Assembly: GCF_000576305.1 (NCBI RefSeq)
Contig: NZ_BAVZ01000003.1
Span: 62,001-126,000, forward strand
Direction of reading: 5' to 3'
DNA from: Paenibacillus pini JCM 16418
Lineage (GTDB): Bacteria; Bacillota; Bacilli; Paenibacillales; Paenibacillaceae
Length of the DNA: 64,000 nucleotides
In this document: positions 1 to 16,200 of the stretch, one piece after another
How the letters are laid out: every line of letters begins with the position of its first letter
Position numbering within the stretch: position 1 is the stretch's first letter
Made by a program: the position numbers and the translations under genes
The notes under the pieces: generated by a model
Told to the model about the DNA's origin: nothing
What the model saw: only the letters and a program-made list of their open reading frames with translations
The model's database searches: none

Positions 1-3000
1 AATATGCTTCCGATCAGAGAAAAGATTCGGGATCAGGCAACTTTCGAAGAATTCATCCAGAACCTGCAATACACTCTGCTAGATGGGCTGGACCATGCCG
101 TGTATCCGCTGCCGCGAATGGTACAGAACAGAAACAAGTCGTTCCCGGGAGGATCACAGCTATTCCAAACGGCCTTTTACTCGCAAAATTTCCAACAATC
201 GACCAGCTATAAGCAGTTGATCCATGAATATGCACCGGACTCTTCCATTGAGTTCGTAGATGGCCTTCATCAGGAAGGCGAATATGAACTGATCTTCGAG
301 CTGTGGGATGAGGATGATCGGATGACACTAAATATCAAGTACGATGCAGATGCATTCGAAGCTTCGACTGTTGAGAAGTTAGGCGACTCATACATGAGCC
401 TTATGGAATCGCTGATTCGCAACTCTGCTCTTGCTTTAGAACAAATCTCAATGCTCTCGGAAAAAGATGAAAATACCGTTCTACACGAATGGAATGCTAC
501 CCAAACCGATTATCCGGATGCAAGCCTACCTGTATTGTTCGAGCAGCAAGCAGGAAGGACACCAGACGCGATTGCGGCAATTTGCGATAACGTATCACTC
601 ACGTATCAGGAGCTGAACGAGAGAAGCACGCTATTGGCCATTTATTTGCAAGCGCAAGGCATTGTCCCTGACAGTACAGTGGCCATTTGCGTAGACCGTT
701 CGTTGGACATGATTATAGGTTTGCTTGGAATTCTGAAGGCTGGCGCTGCTTATGTTCCCCTGGATCCTGATTATCCTGAGGAAAGGCTTGCCTATATGCT
801 CGAAGACAGCAAAGCGTCCGTTCTGCTGACACAATCTGAACTTCGAAACAAACGGAGACAGTTATTCGAAAAGGTAGAGAAAGTGATTTCATTAGACCAA
901 GACTGGAAGGAATCTATACAAGTGGCGGAAGGTCGGACCCTCAAACAAAATTTGAGGCCAGAACATTTAGCCTACGTGCTCTATACTTCTGGAAGTACTG
1001 GAAAGCCGAAAGGTGTCATGATTTCGCACAGAGCGCTCGTCAATTTTCTGTCTTCAATGTCTAAAAAGCCTGGGCTGCGGGCCGAGGACCGGTTGCTTGC
1101 TGTGACCACTTATTGCTTTGATATCGCCGGTTTGGAATTGTTTTTGCCCCTGCTGATGGGCGCTCAATGTTATCTCTGCAAATCGGACGTAAGCAAAGAT
1201 GCGGAAAAGCTTAAGAAAGAAATTCAAGCGGTTCGGCCGACCATCATGCAAGCTACGCCGGCTACATGGTCGATGCTGTTTCAATCCGGTTGGAAGAACG
1301 AAGAGCGGGTCAAAGTTCTATGTGGAGGCGAAGCGCTGCCATCCAAGCTGAAACAGTATTTTATAAGCTCGGGTACGGAAGCATGGAACATGTTTGGACC
1401 GACTGAAACGACAATTTGGTCTACGGTTCATCACATCCAATCGGAAGAGCCTGTATCAATCGGGAGACCGATCGCGAATACGCAAGTATATATCGTCGAC
1501 AAGCAACTGCGGCTGGTGCCGATCGGCATCCCCGGCGAGCTGTGCATTGCAGGCGACGGGCTGGCCAGAGGCTACTACAATCAGCCGGCGCTGACCGCGG
1601 AGAAGTTCGTCGATAACCCGTTTCAGCCGGGTACGAGGCTGTACCGGACCGGCGATCTATCGCGGTGGCTGCCGGACGGACAGATCGAATACCTGGGACG
1701 GATCGACAATCAAGTCAAGCTGCGCGGCTTCCGTATCGAACTCGGAGCTATCGAAACCCGGCTTAGCGAGCATAAGGGTATCGAGGACGCGGTCGCGGTC
1801 GTCAAACAGGCCGGCGAGCACAAGACGCTTGTCGCGTACTATACCGCCCGCGAGGATAAGACCACTCCGCAAGCACGCGAGCTGCAGAGCCACCTGAAGA
1901 TAGGCTTACCCGACTATATGGTGCCTGCACATGTCATCCGTGTAGACCGGATGCCGCTCACACCGAGCGGGAAGATCGATCGCAAGGAGCTGGCGGACCG
2001 ACCAGTGACCGTGCAGCGGGCGCATACCCAAAGCATGCCGGAATCCCGACTGGAACAGGCGGTTCTGGCGATCTGGGAAGACGTGCTGCAGGTTGGTGGC
2101 ATGGGCAATCGTGACGGCTTTTTCGATGTCGGCGGAGACTCGCTTCTTGCGGTTACGGTGGCTGAGCGCATTCGAAAAGAGCTGGCGTGCGAGTTCACCG
2201 CGATGGATCTGTTCGAATACCCGACCATCCAAGCGATCGCAAGCTATATCGCCGCCCAGCAGCATGATGGCATAGCGGCGCTGGATATGGCGAGGGATGA
2301 AGGGCTGGAAATTGGGGGCAAAGAAGACCAAACCCGCGGGACGCGAGGTGAGCTTGACGCGGAATTTGTGGCAGAGCTGCCGGAAGCCTGCCGGGATAGC
2401 CTGGCGATTATCGGCATTTCCTGCGAATTTCCGGGGGCAGGGAATCACTTGGAGTTCTGGAACAATTTGCTCTCCGGTCAGGAGAGCCTGAAATTTTTTA
2501 CCAAAGAAGAGATTCGCGCTCTGGGTGTACCGGAGGAGCTGGCGGAGAACGCGGCCTACGTGCCGGTTCAGTCCACCATTGCAGGCAAAGACCGTTTTGA
2601 TCCGGGTTTCTTTAACCTTTCGCCGAAGGACGCCGGGTTTATGGACCCGCAGTTAAGGCTACTGCTGCTGCATGCCTGGAAGGCGGTCGAGGATGCCGGA
2701 TACGTGGCTAGCGAGATTCCGCACACGAGCGTATTTATGACGGGCAGCAACAATGGATACCGCTCCCTGCTTCCCGAAGAGTGGACGGAGAGTCTGGAAA
2801 GTCCGGACGGCTATGTGTCTTGGGTGCTGGCGCAGAGCGGCACGATCCCCACGATGATTTCTCACAAGCTGGGTCTGAAAGGCCCGAGTTACTTTGTGCA
2901 TGCGAACTGCTCGTCCTCACTAGTTGGTCTGTATTCGGCGTATCAGAGCTTGCAGTCCGGCGAGTCGAAGTATGCCCTCGTCGGTGGCGCGACGCTGCAC

Positions 3001-6000
3001 ACCGGAACGGGTGTCGGTTATGTGCATCAAGCCGGCCTCAACTTCTCCAGCGACGGACACGTCAAGGCGTTTGATGCCTCGGCGGACGGCATGATTGGAG
3101 GAGAAGGCGCTGCGGTGCTGCTGCTCAAAAAAGCCGCCGATGCGGTCGCGGACGGCGACCACATTTACGCCCTGATACGCGGCATCGGGCTGAATAACGA
3201 CGGAGGGGATAAGGTCGGCTTCTATGCGCCGAGCGTTAAAGGTCAGGCGGACGTGATCCGCAAAGTGTTGGAGACGACGGGGATTGACCCGGAGAGCATC
3301 TCGTACGTCGAGGCGCATGGAACCGGGACGAAGCTGGGCGATCCGATCGAGCTGTCGGCCCTAAGCGCGGTGTACCGGGAGCATACGCAGCGGAAGCAGT
3401 ACTGCGGAATCGGCTCGGTGAAGACCAACATCGGGCATTTGGACACAGCGGCCGGAATGGCCGGGTGCATCAAAGTGGCCATGAGCCTGTATCATGGCGA
3501 ACTGGCGCCGACGATCAACTACAAGGAACCGAACCCGAATATGGATTTGGAAAGCTCGCCGTTCTATGTGGTGGAGAGCCGGAAACGGCTGGAAGCGAAG
3601 GAAGAACCGTACCGGGCAGCACTAAGCTCCTTTGGACTCGGAGGAACCAATACGCATGCGATCTTCGAACAGTACCGGAGAGCGGCTCAGGAGGAGCCGG
3701 GCAGCGGCCCGTATCTATTTCCCGTGTCGGCCAAAAATCAGGAGCGGCTAAGGGCCTATGCCGAGTCGCTGCTGGAGTTCATGAATGAAGGTAATCTGGA
3801 GAACGACAGTCTGGCGGACCTGGCCTACACGTTCCAAGTGGGCCGAGAAGCGATGGACAGCCGGGTGGCGTTTGTCGCAGCGGATGCAGCGGAGCTGAAG
3901 AGCCAGTTGGAGAATTATTTGCAGGGGCATGGCAGCAAGCGGAGCCTGGGCCTGTATACCGGAGAACGAAAGCAAGAAACAGAGGCGCTGCTGGAGAACG
4001 ATGAAGACAGCAAGAAGCTTGTCCGCGCCTGGATTACCGGCGGCAGACTCAGCAAACTGGCTGAGGCGTGGTGCCAGGGAATGAGCGTGGACTGGACGCT
4101 GCTGTACCGGGGGACGAGCCCCCACCGGATGAGTGCGCCGACGTATCCTTTTGCCCAAGAACGCCTTCAGATTCCTCGATCTAACGGGAAACGTGTTACG
4201 GCTGAGGTGGTGGCATCAGCGGAGGAAAAAGGACAAGTCAGTTATCTCCATCCTTTGCTGCATCTAAACACATCAGACATGTTGGAACAGCGGTTCAGCT
4301 CTACCTTTACGGGGAAGGAGTTCTTCTTGGCCGATCACGTAGTGCGTGGAAATCCGGTTCTGCCTGGGGTAGCATATCTGGAAATGGCTCGCACGGCCAT
4401 CCAACTCTCGCAAGGAAGGAGCCAGCATAAGCAGACGGGAATCCGATTGAAGCATGTCGTTTGGATTCAACCGATTGTCTCGGACGGTACGCCTGCCGAG
4501 GTGCATATAGGCTTGTTCCCAGAAGCGGATGGGAGAATTGGCTACGAAATCTATAGTCTTTCGGCTGATGACGATTCCGAATTAGTGCATGGTCAGGGCA
4601 CAGCGGAATGGATGGATTTATCGGAGCCAATAACCTGGGATTTACAAGAATTATTAAGACGCTGCAAAGTCGGAGAACTGTCTTCCACCGATTTTTACGA
4701 GGATGCACGACGTCTGGGGATCTCTTTTGGTGCGGGTTTTCAGGGGATTCAGAGCTTGTATGCAGGGGAGAGGGAGGTACTGTCGAAGCTCGTTATTCCT
4801 GCTGCGGTCGTCAAAACGCGGGATTCCTATGTGCTACACCCCAGCATGCTGGATGCGGCCCTTCAGACCGCTACGATCTGCATCATGCGTGGGGGAGCCG
4901 GGCATAAGCTGCTGCTGCCCTTTGCGTTGGAGGAGTTGGAAGTGTATGGTCCATGCACTTCCGAAATGTGGGCGTATGCCCGATTCAGCCCAGGGAATAA
5001 GGCGGGCGACCCAGTTCAACGTGTTGATGTTGATCTGTGCGATGAATTGGGAGCGCTGCGCGTTAAGATCAAAGGCTTTACGGCTAGGGTGCTGGAAGGC
5101 GGGGTTCAGGCGGTGGCGGATTCTTCGTCTAAGATCGAACGTTTGCTGCTTGAACCGATCTGGGTGGAACGTCCGGCAGCTTCCGATCAACCCATTTACG
5201 AATATGAGAAGCATCTTATTTTCCTTTGCGACACAGCAGCTGTGGCGAGGGAACGCATCATATCCCATCTACCAGGTGCCGAGGTTTTTTGTCTAGATTC
5301 ACAGATTGGGACGCCATCCATGCGGTTTGAAGCGTATGCTGGAGAGATGTTTGAGCATATCAAGTCCATACTGCTGTCCAAGCTTGAGGGGAATCTGTTG
5401 ATTCAAACGGTGGTTTGCCATCAGGGAGAGGAACAGATTTACTCAGGCCTAACCGGACTACTGAAGACGGCTGGACTGGAATACTCGAAACTGAGCGGAC
5501 AGTTCATAGAAATCTCTGGAGACCCTCACAATGCGGATATGCCGGGAATATTGAAGGAAAACGCTAGGCATCCAAGCGTCAAGCATATTCGATATACGGA
5601 CGGTAAACGGTACGGAACCGAATGGCAGGAAATGGATCAAAAGCTGGTGAAAGATACGAGCGTGCCGTGGAAAGACCGGGGGGTCTATCTCATTACTGGA
5701 GGAGCAGGCAGACTAGGCCTGCTGTTCGCGAAAGAAATCGGCGAGAAAGTTTCACAGGCAACCGTAATCCTCACAGGACGCGGCGCCTTGCGGGAAGAAC
5801 AGGAGCAGCAGGTGGATAGGCTTCGAGGTATGCAATTGCATGTAGCGTATAAGCAGCTGGATGCAACCGATTCTGAAGCCGTTCAGCGGTTGATCGGGGA
5901 GATCGTGGCAGAGTACGGCCATCTGGACGGCATTATCCACGGCGCAGGAATCCTACAGGACAATATCATCATTAAGAAAACCAGGGGAGAACTGGTAGAT

Positions 6001-7026
6001 GTGATGGCCCCCAAGGTATCCGGTTTGGTGTACCTGGACGAAGCGAGCAGAGAGCTGCCGCTTGATTTCTTCTTTACTTTCTCATCCATCTCAGGAAGCT
6101 TGGGCAACCCTGGCCAGGCGGACTACGCCACAGCCAATGCGTTCATGGACGCTTACATGGGCTACAGGAACGAGCTGACCCAGAAGTCACTGCGGACAGG
6201 GGCATCGCTCTCTGTGAATTGGCCTCTTTGGAAAGATGGGGGAATGCAGGTTGATATGGAGACGGAGAAGCTTATGATGCAGAATCTGGGTTTAGTTCCG
6301 ATGCAAACCCATTCCGGCATCCAGGCATTATATGATGCTTATATGTCAGGGAAAACCCAGGTCTTCGTTGTGGAAGGTAATCGGTATAAAATCAAGCAAA
6401 AATTATTGACAGCGCCAATGTCTAAACCAATAAAAGGGAACCACAGCAAAGCGGACGTGATCCATTCGGACGTGAAGAACAAGGATCAGCAGAGCGAACT
6501 TCAGATTTCCCTTAAGCAGATGGTGTCAGATCTGCTTAAGGTTTCTTTGCAGGATCTCGATGTAGACACTGAGCTTGGCGAATACGGGTTTGATTCGATT
6601 TCGTATACCGTCTTTGCCAACCAAATCAATACAGCGTACACATTCGAGCTAGCACCTACTGTCTTTTTTGAGTATGGAACATTGAGAAACTTGACGGAGT
6701 TTCTAGTTCGCGAGTACGGGGACGTATTGAACAGCCGTGAGGCATCGGCAAAGCCGGAACATGTCCCTAATGTGGAGGTAGACAACAGTCCGACCAGCAC
6801 TGATGTTTCGGATGCGGACGTAAATAGGATATCGAAGCGGCAAAGAAACCGTTTTGCCTTGCAAGAAGAGCCAAGTAAGGCGACACCATTCGAACCTATC
6901 GCTATTGTCGGTATCAGCGGAAAATTCCCCGGCGCGGCCGACATCGACGAATTCTGGAACAATCTCATTGACGAAAAGGACTGTATCACGGAAATCCCCC
7001 AAGACCGTTGGGATTGGCGTATATGA
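1..7026 (+). CDS. pksJ: Bacillaene-type hybrid NRPS-PKS PksJ, segment 1 (C'-A-PCP-KS-DH-KR-ACP-KS')
   Basis: The 5' end lies outside the window. The ATG at 4 is not a start: it sits inside a condensation domain, where the second condensation domain of the cluster reads FINMIAV and this one reads NMLPI. Domains in order are the C-domain tail (1-430), A (530-2010, YTSGSTG near 981), PCP (2040-2260, Ser 2140 in GGDS), KS (2400-3680; Cys 2908 in HANCSSS, EAHGTGT and NIGH present), DH (4240-5110; HxxxGxxxLPG at 4336, HPSMLDAALQ), KR (5150-6380; GGAGRLG, FSS, QADYATAN), ACP (6490-6715, Ser 6595) and the start of the next KS. The KR keeps the Asp of the LDD region, suggesting a B-type product, and the DH would then give an enoyl unit. 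The product of this stretch is a glycyl chain extended to an allylic amine. The frame is lost at 7020 right after RWDWR of the second KS. The PksJ assignment rests on domain order and neighbours. Confidence 0.88.
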   Translation, partial: NMLPIREKIRDQATFEEFIQNLQYTLLDGLDHAVYPLPRMVQNRNKSFPGGSQLFQTAFYSQNFQQSTSYKQLIHEYAPDSSIEFVDGLHQEGEYELIFELWDEDDRMTLNIKYDADAFEASTVEKLGDSYMSLMESLIRNSALALEQISMLSEKDENTVLHEWNATQTDYPDASLPVLFEQQAGRTPDAIAAICDNVSLTYQELNERSTLLAIYLQAQGIVPDSTVAICVDRSLDMIIGLLGILKAGAAYVPLDPDYPEERLAYMLEDSKASVLLTQSELRNKRRQLFEKVEKVISLDQDWKESIQVAEGRTLKQNLRPEHLAYVLYTSGSTGKPKGVMISHRALVNFLSSMSKKPGLRAEDRLLAVTTYCFDIAGLELFLPLLMGAQCYLCKSDVSKDAEKLKKEIQAVRPTIMQATPATWSMLFQSGWKNEERVKVLCGGEALPSKLKQYFISSGTEAWNMFGPTETTIWSTVHHIQSEEPVSIGRPIANTQVYIVDKQLRLVPIGIPGELCIAGDGLARGYYNQPALTAEKFVDNPFQPGTRLYRTGDLSRWLPDGQIEYLGRIDNQVKLRGFRIELGAIETRLSEHKGIEDAVAVVKQAGEHKTLVAYYTAREDKTTPQARELQSHLKIGLPDYMVPAHVIRVDRMPLTPSGKIDRKELADRPVTVQRAHTQSMPESRLEQAVLAIWEDVLQVGGMGNRDGFFDVGGDSLLAVTVAERIRKELACEFTAMDLFEYPTIQAIASYIAAQQHDGIAALDMARDEGLEIGGKEDQTRGTRGELDAEFVAELPEACRDSLAIIGISCEFPGAGNHLEFWNNLLSGQESLKFFTKEEIRALGVPEELAENAAYVPVQSTIAGKDRFDPGFFNLSPKDAGFMDPQLRLLLLHAWKAVEDAGYVASEIPHTSVFMTGSNNGYRSLLPEEWTESLESPDGYVSWVLAQSGTIPTMISHKLGLKGPSYFVHANCSSSLVGLYSAYQSLQSGESKYALVGGATLHTGTGVGYVHQAGLNFSSDGHVKAFDASADGMIGGEGAAVLLLKKAADAVADGDHIYALIRGIGLNNDGGDKVGFYAPSVKGQADVIRKVLETTGIDPESISYVEAHGTGTKLGDPIELSALSAVYREHTQRKQYCGIGSVKTNIGHLDTAAGMAGCIKVAMSLYHGELAPTINYKEPNPNMDLESSPFYVVESRKRLEAKEEPYRAALSSFGLGGTNTHAIFEQYRRAAQEEPGSGPYLFPVSAKNQERLRAYAESLLEFMNEGNLENDSLADLAYTFQVGREAMDSRVAFVAADAAELKSQLENYLQGHGSKRSLGLYTGERKQETEALLENDEDSKKLVRAWITGGRLSKLAEAWCQGMSVDWTLLYRGTSPHRMSAPTYPFAQERLQIPRSNGKRVTAEVVASAEEKGQVSYLHPLLHLNTSDMLEQRFSSTFTGKEFFLADHVVRGNPVLPGVAYLEMARTAIQLSQGRSQHKQTGIRLKHVVWIQPIVSDGTPAEVHIGLFPEADGRIGYEIYSLSADDDSELVHGQGTAEWMDLSEPITWDLQELLRRCKVGELSSTDFYEDARRLGISFGAGFQGIQSLYAGEREVLSKLVIPAAVVKTRDSYVLHPSMLDAALQTATICIMRGGAGHKLLLPFALEELEVYGPCTSEMWAYARFSPGNKAGDPVQRVDVDLCDELGALRVKIKGFTARVLEGGVQAVADSSSKIERLLLEPIWVERPAASDQPIYEYEKHLIFLCDTAAVARERIISHLPGAEVFCLDSQIGTPSMRFEAYAGEMFEHIKSILLSKLEGNLLIQTVVCHQGEEQIYSGLTGLLKTAGLEYSKLSGQFIEISGDPHNADMPGILKENARHPSVKHIRYTDGKRYGTEWQEMDQKLVKDTSVPWKDRGVYLITGGAGRLGLLFAKEIGEKVSQATVILTGRGALREEQEQQVDRLRGMQLHVAYKQLDATDSEAVQRLIGEIVAEYGHLDGIIHGAGILQDNIIIKKTRGELVDVMAPKVSGLVYLDEASRELPLDFFFTFSSISGSLGNPGQADYATANAFMDAYMGYRNELTQKSLRTGASLSVNWPLWKDGGMQVDMETEKLMMQNLGLVPMQTHSGIQALYDAYMSGKTQVFVVEGNRYKIKQKLLTAPMSKPIKGNHSKADVIHSDVKNKDQQSELQISLKQMVSDLLKVSLQDLDVDTELGEYGFDSISYTVFANQINTAYTFELAPTVFFEYGTLRNLTEFLVREYGDVLNSREASAKPEHVPNVEVDNSPTSTDVSDADVNRISKRQRNRFALQEEPSKATPFEPIAIVGISGKFPGAADIDEFWNNLIDEKDCITEIPQDRWDWRI
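530..2010 (+). other. Adenylation domain 1, glycine-like specificity code
   Basis: Manual alignment to the GrsA phenylalanine-activating domain gives the ten-residue specificity code D-I-L-T-L-G-M-I-W-K, read from FDIAGLELF, TPATWSML, VLCGGEA, NMFGPTETTIW and the GKIDRK lysine. It matches the common glycine code DILQLGLIWK at eight of ten positions. Glycine at this step is also what the bacillaene pathway requires. The assignment combines motif reading with context; a predictor was not run. Confidence 0.75.
1459..4164 (+). repeat. Copy 1 of a 2.7 kb NRPS-KS duplication
   Basis: From inside the A domain (IGRPI) through PCP, the inter-domain linker, the KS and the post-KS linker to PTYPFAQER, this stretch is nearly identical to 41672-44380, including long runs of unchanged bases and the same synonymous codons. 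Sequence on both sides (A-domain core before, DH after) is much less alike. It spans parts of PksJ. Confidence 0.85.
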
Positions 7027-7587
7027 CGGAGATCCAGCTAACGAGATCAACAAGACGAACGTTAAATGGGGCGGGTTTATCGAAGGCGTAGATGAATTCG
7101 ATCCGTTGTTCTTCGGTATTTCACCGAGGGAAGCCCAATTCATTGATCCACAGCAAAGACTTCTCATGACCTATGCCTGGAAAGCGATCGAAGATGCAGG
7201 GATTTGCCCACAGAGCCTTTCGGGAACGTCTACAGGTGTGTTTGTTGGGACGGGGAATACAGGATATAAGGATTTGTTTTACAAGGCCGATTTGCCGATT
7301 GAAGGCCATTCCACGATGGGGAACATGATTCCTTCTGTAGGACCGAACCGATTGAGTTATTTTTTAGATGTTCACGGTCCTAGCGAGCCGGTAGAAACGG
7401 CATGTTCGAGTTCTCTTGTAGCCATACACCGCGCTGCATCAGCCATCCAGATGGGTGATTGCGAGATGGCGATCGCAGGCGGCGTGAATACCATTGTGAC
7501 GCCAGAAGCCCATATCAGCTACAGCAAAGCGGGCATGTTGAGCGTCGACGGACGCTGTAGAACCTTCTCTAGCCGTGCGGACGGTAC

Positions 7588-7591
<4 letters not shown>
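7022..7591 (+). CDS. pksJ: PksJ segment 2: middle of the second ketosynthase
   Basis: This frame continues the KS begun in the preceding segment. It reads YDGDPANEINKTNVKWGGF directly where the previous frame stops at RWDWR, so the coding content starts at about 7022 and has no start codon of its own. It contains the active-site cysteine (7403, ETACSSSLVAI) and the NTGY and GGVNT motifs shared with the KS domains of PksN. It breaks again at RADG. Restoring one T in the sequence at 7586 gives RADGYVRGEGVG, the normal continuation. It is not an independent gene. Together with segments 1 and 3 it forms one complete, apparently active elongating KS. Confidence 0.85.
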
Positions 7592-13230
<5,639 letters not shown>

Positions 13231-16200
13231 TGCGGAGCGTTCCAGGCTTCGCTTCCTGAAACCGAAGAGGCCGTCGCACCAAGTTGCGCAGAGCCAATCA
13301 CGCCTACAGCGGCAGGAGAAATCACCACGCATAGAATTCGGGAAACGGAAGACTCATTCTCCAGAACAACCACACCGGGGGTAGACACTGAAATCGCCAT
13401 CATCGGTATGGCGGGCCGTTATCCGCAGGCGGGCAATATACACGAGTATTGGAACAATCTCAAAGAGGGAAAAGACTGCATCACGGAAATCCCTAAATCC
13501 CGCTGGGATTGGCGGCGGTTTGAGGACATGGCTTCGCCTTCTGGAAAGAAGCTGACCAGATGGGGAGGATTCATCGATCAAGCTGACTGCTTCGATCCGC
13601 ATTTTTTCCGGATTACGCCGCGCGAAGCGGAAACGATGGACCCTCAAGAGCGGTTATTTCTTGAAACGTGCTGGGAAACGATTGAGGACGCAGGCTATAC
13701 ACCGAAGACGCTGGTTCGACCAAGCGGGCGCTATAACAGACAGCACGTCGGTGTGTTCGTTGGGGTAATGCATAAGGATTACACGTTGGTTGGCGCCGAG
13801 GGCATGACCGACGAGAACCGATTCCCTTTGTCGCTGAATTATGCGCAGATTGCCAACAGGGTGTCGTACTTCTGCAATTTTCATGGCCCGAGTATGGCGG
13901 TGGATACAGTCTGTTCCTCTTCACTTACGGCCGTTCATTTGGCGCTTGAAAGCATCCGGCACGGGGAGTGTGAGGTGGCCTTGGCCGGTGGCGTCAATCT
14001 TTCTCTGCATCCGGGCAAATATTTGACCTACGGTATTTGGGACATGTTCTCCAGCGATGGATACTGTCATACCTTCGGTAAAGGAGGAGACGGATACGTT
14101 CCGGGCGAGGGTATAGGGGCCGTCTTGCTCAAGCCTCTTAGTAAAGCCGTACAGGACGGAGATCGGATCTACGCGGTCATCAAAGGAAGTTCGATCAATC
14201 ATGTCGGTACAGTGAGCGGAATCTCGGTTCCAAGTCCTGTCGCTCAGGCCGATGCGATTGAGTCCTGTTTGGCGAAAGCCGGAATTGACCCGAGAACAAT
14301 CTCGTATGTGGAAGCCCACGGTACGGGCACTTCCTTAGGAGATCCGATTGAAATCCAAGGTCTGGCCAAGGCTTTCGAGGTTTACACGCAAGATAAACAG
14401 TTCTGCTCGATCGGTTCGGTCAAATCAAATATCGGACATGCCGAATCCGCGGCTGGTATCAGCGGTCTGTGCAAGGTCGCGCTTCAGCTTCATAATCAGA
14501 CACTCGTGCCATCCTTGCATTCGGAAGAACTCAATCCATATCTACAATTAAACCAAACGCCGTTTTACGTGCAGCAGTCGATAGAAGCTTGGAAGCAACC
14601 GCTGATGAAAGTAAACGGTATAGATACGCCCTATCCGCGCCGGGCAGGACTCAGTTCTTTTGGCGCAACAGGTTCTAACGCTCATCTCATCCTGGAAGAG
14701 TATGTTCCTGAGGTTGAGCAGAACAGTACATTAGAGCCTCATGCTCCCGAGCGGACTCCGGTGATTGTTCCCCTATCTGCCAAAACGCAAGAAAGACTTC
14801 AGACCTATGCGAGGAATTTGTCTGCCTTTCTGCATGAAGGAATTCGGCTCCAGGACTTGGCGTACACGCTGCAAGTAGGCCGGGAGGCCATGGAGGCACG
14901 GGTTGCCTTTCTGGTGGAAGACCTTCCAGATCTGACCGCTAAATTGGAAGCGTTTGGTGCAGACCGGGAAAAGATCCGGAATTGCTGGAGCGGACTTGTT
15001 CGCAAAGGCAAGGAAAAGATCCGCAAAGATGCTTCGGCCTTATTCCCTCAGCCGTTGGCAGAAGCGAATATGTCTGAAATCGCCGAAAGCTGGGTGAAAG
15101 GCATCGAACCCGATTGGCAGGCATTGTACGGAGAGGGTCGGCCGAATCGTATCAGTCTGCCGACTTATCCTTTCGAGAAGGTGCGCTATTGGCTGCCCGA
15201 ACCTATGGTGACAGAGACTCGCGAAGCCCAGCAGCCTACACATCCGGTGGCCGATAACCAACTTCATCCGCTGCTGCACCAAAATGTTTCCGACATTTCA
15301 GGTGTCCGCTTTCGTTCCGTCTTTACGGGTAACGAATTCTTTCTTGCAGACCATACCGTAAAAGGGGAACGACTTTTGCCCGGAGCCGCCTATCTGGAAA
15401 TAGCGAGAGCGGCGGTTGAGCAAGCCATCCCGGCTCACGAGCAAGCACACATTCAACTTCGCAGCGTGGTCTGGCTTCAGCCCTTTGTTGCCGGGGAGCG
15501 GGAAACGCAGCTGCAAGTCCGTCTGTATCCAGGGGAGCAGGATGAATTGATTTATGAAGTTTACGGTCCCTCTGAAGACAGCGAATCCACACTTACCATC
15601 TATAGCCAAGGAAGAGCGGTCCATTCCCTTACTCCAGATTCCAAACCTCCAGTATGGAATCTTCAAGAATTGTTAGCAGGCTGCAGCGCAGCTACTATTT
15701 CATCCGATTCCTGTTATGAGGCTTACAGCAACATGGGCATCGTTCACGGAGCCGGACACCGGGGAGTTGCCAAACTGCATGTAGGAAAAAATCAGGTATT
15801 GGCCAAATTGTCGTTGCCTGCTGCCGCTGCTGGCGCTACAAATCCATATGTTTTGCATCCGAGCTTAGTGGATTCAGCCTTGCAGGCGACCATCGGTTTG
15901 AAGTGGAAGGGGGAAGCCATCGAATTTGACGTTAATCGGCCTATGCTACCTTTTGCGTTAGAGGAAGCCGATATTTTCGGTCCGTGCCCCGCTTCATTAT
16001 GGGCGTATATTCGTTATAGCGAGAACAGCGGTGAAGGGGACAATGTGCTCAAATTAGATATCGACTTAATTGACGATGCGGGCAGCGCAATTGCCGCTTT
16101 GAGAGGATACTCGGCCCGAGTGCTGGGCGATCGTGCGGGAACGGACAAGGCTTCGAACGGGCTGCTGTATCTGGAACAGGTCTGGGAAGAGAATGCGAGA

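Noticed and set aside
4..6. ATG at position 4 as the start of the first gene
   Set aside because: The reading frame is open to the window edge and the sequence aligns with the middle of a condensation domain, so the gene begins upstream.
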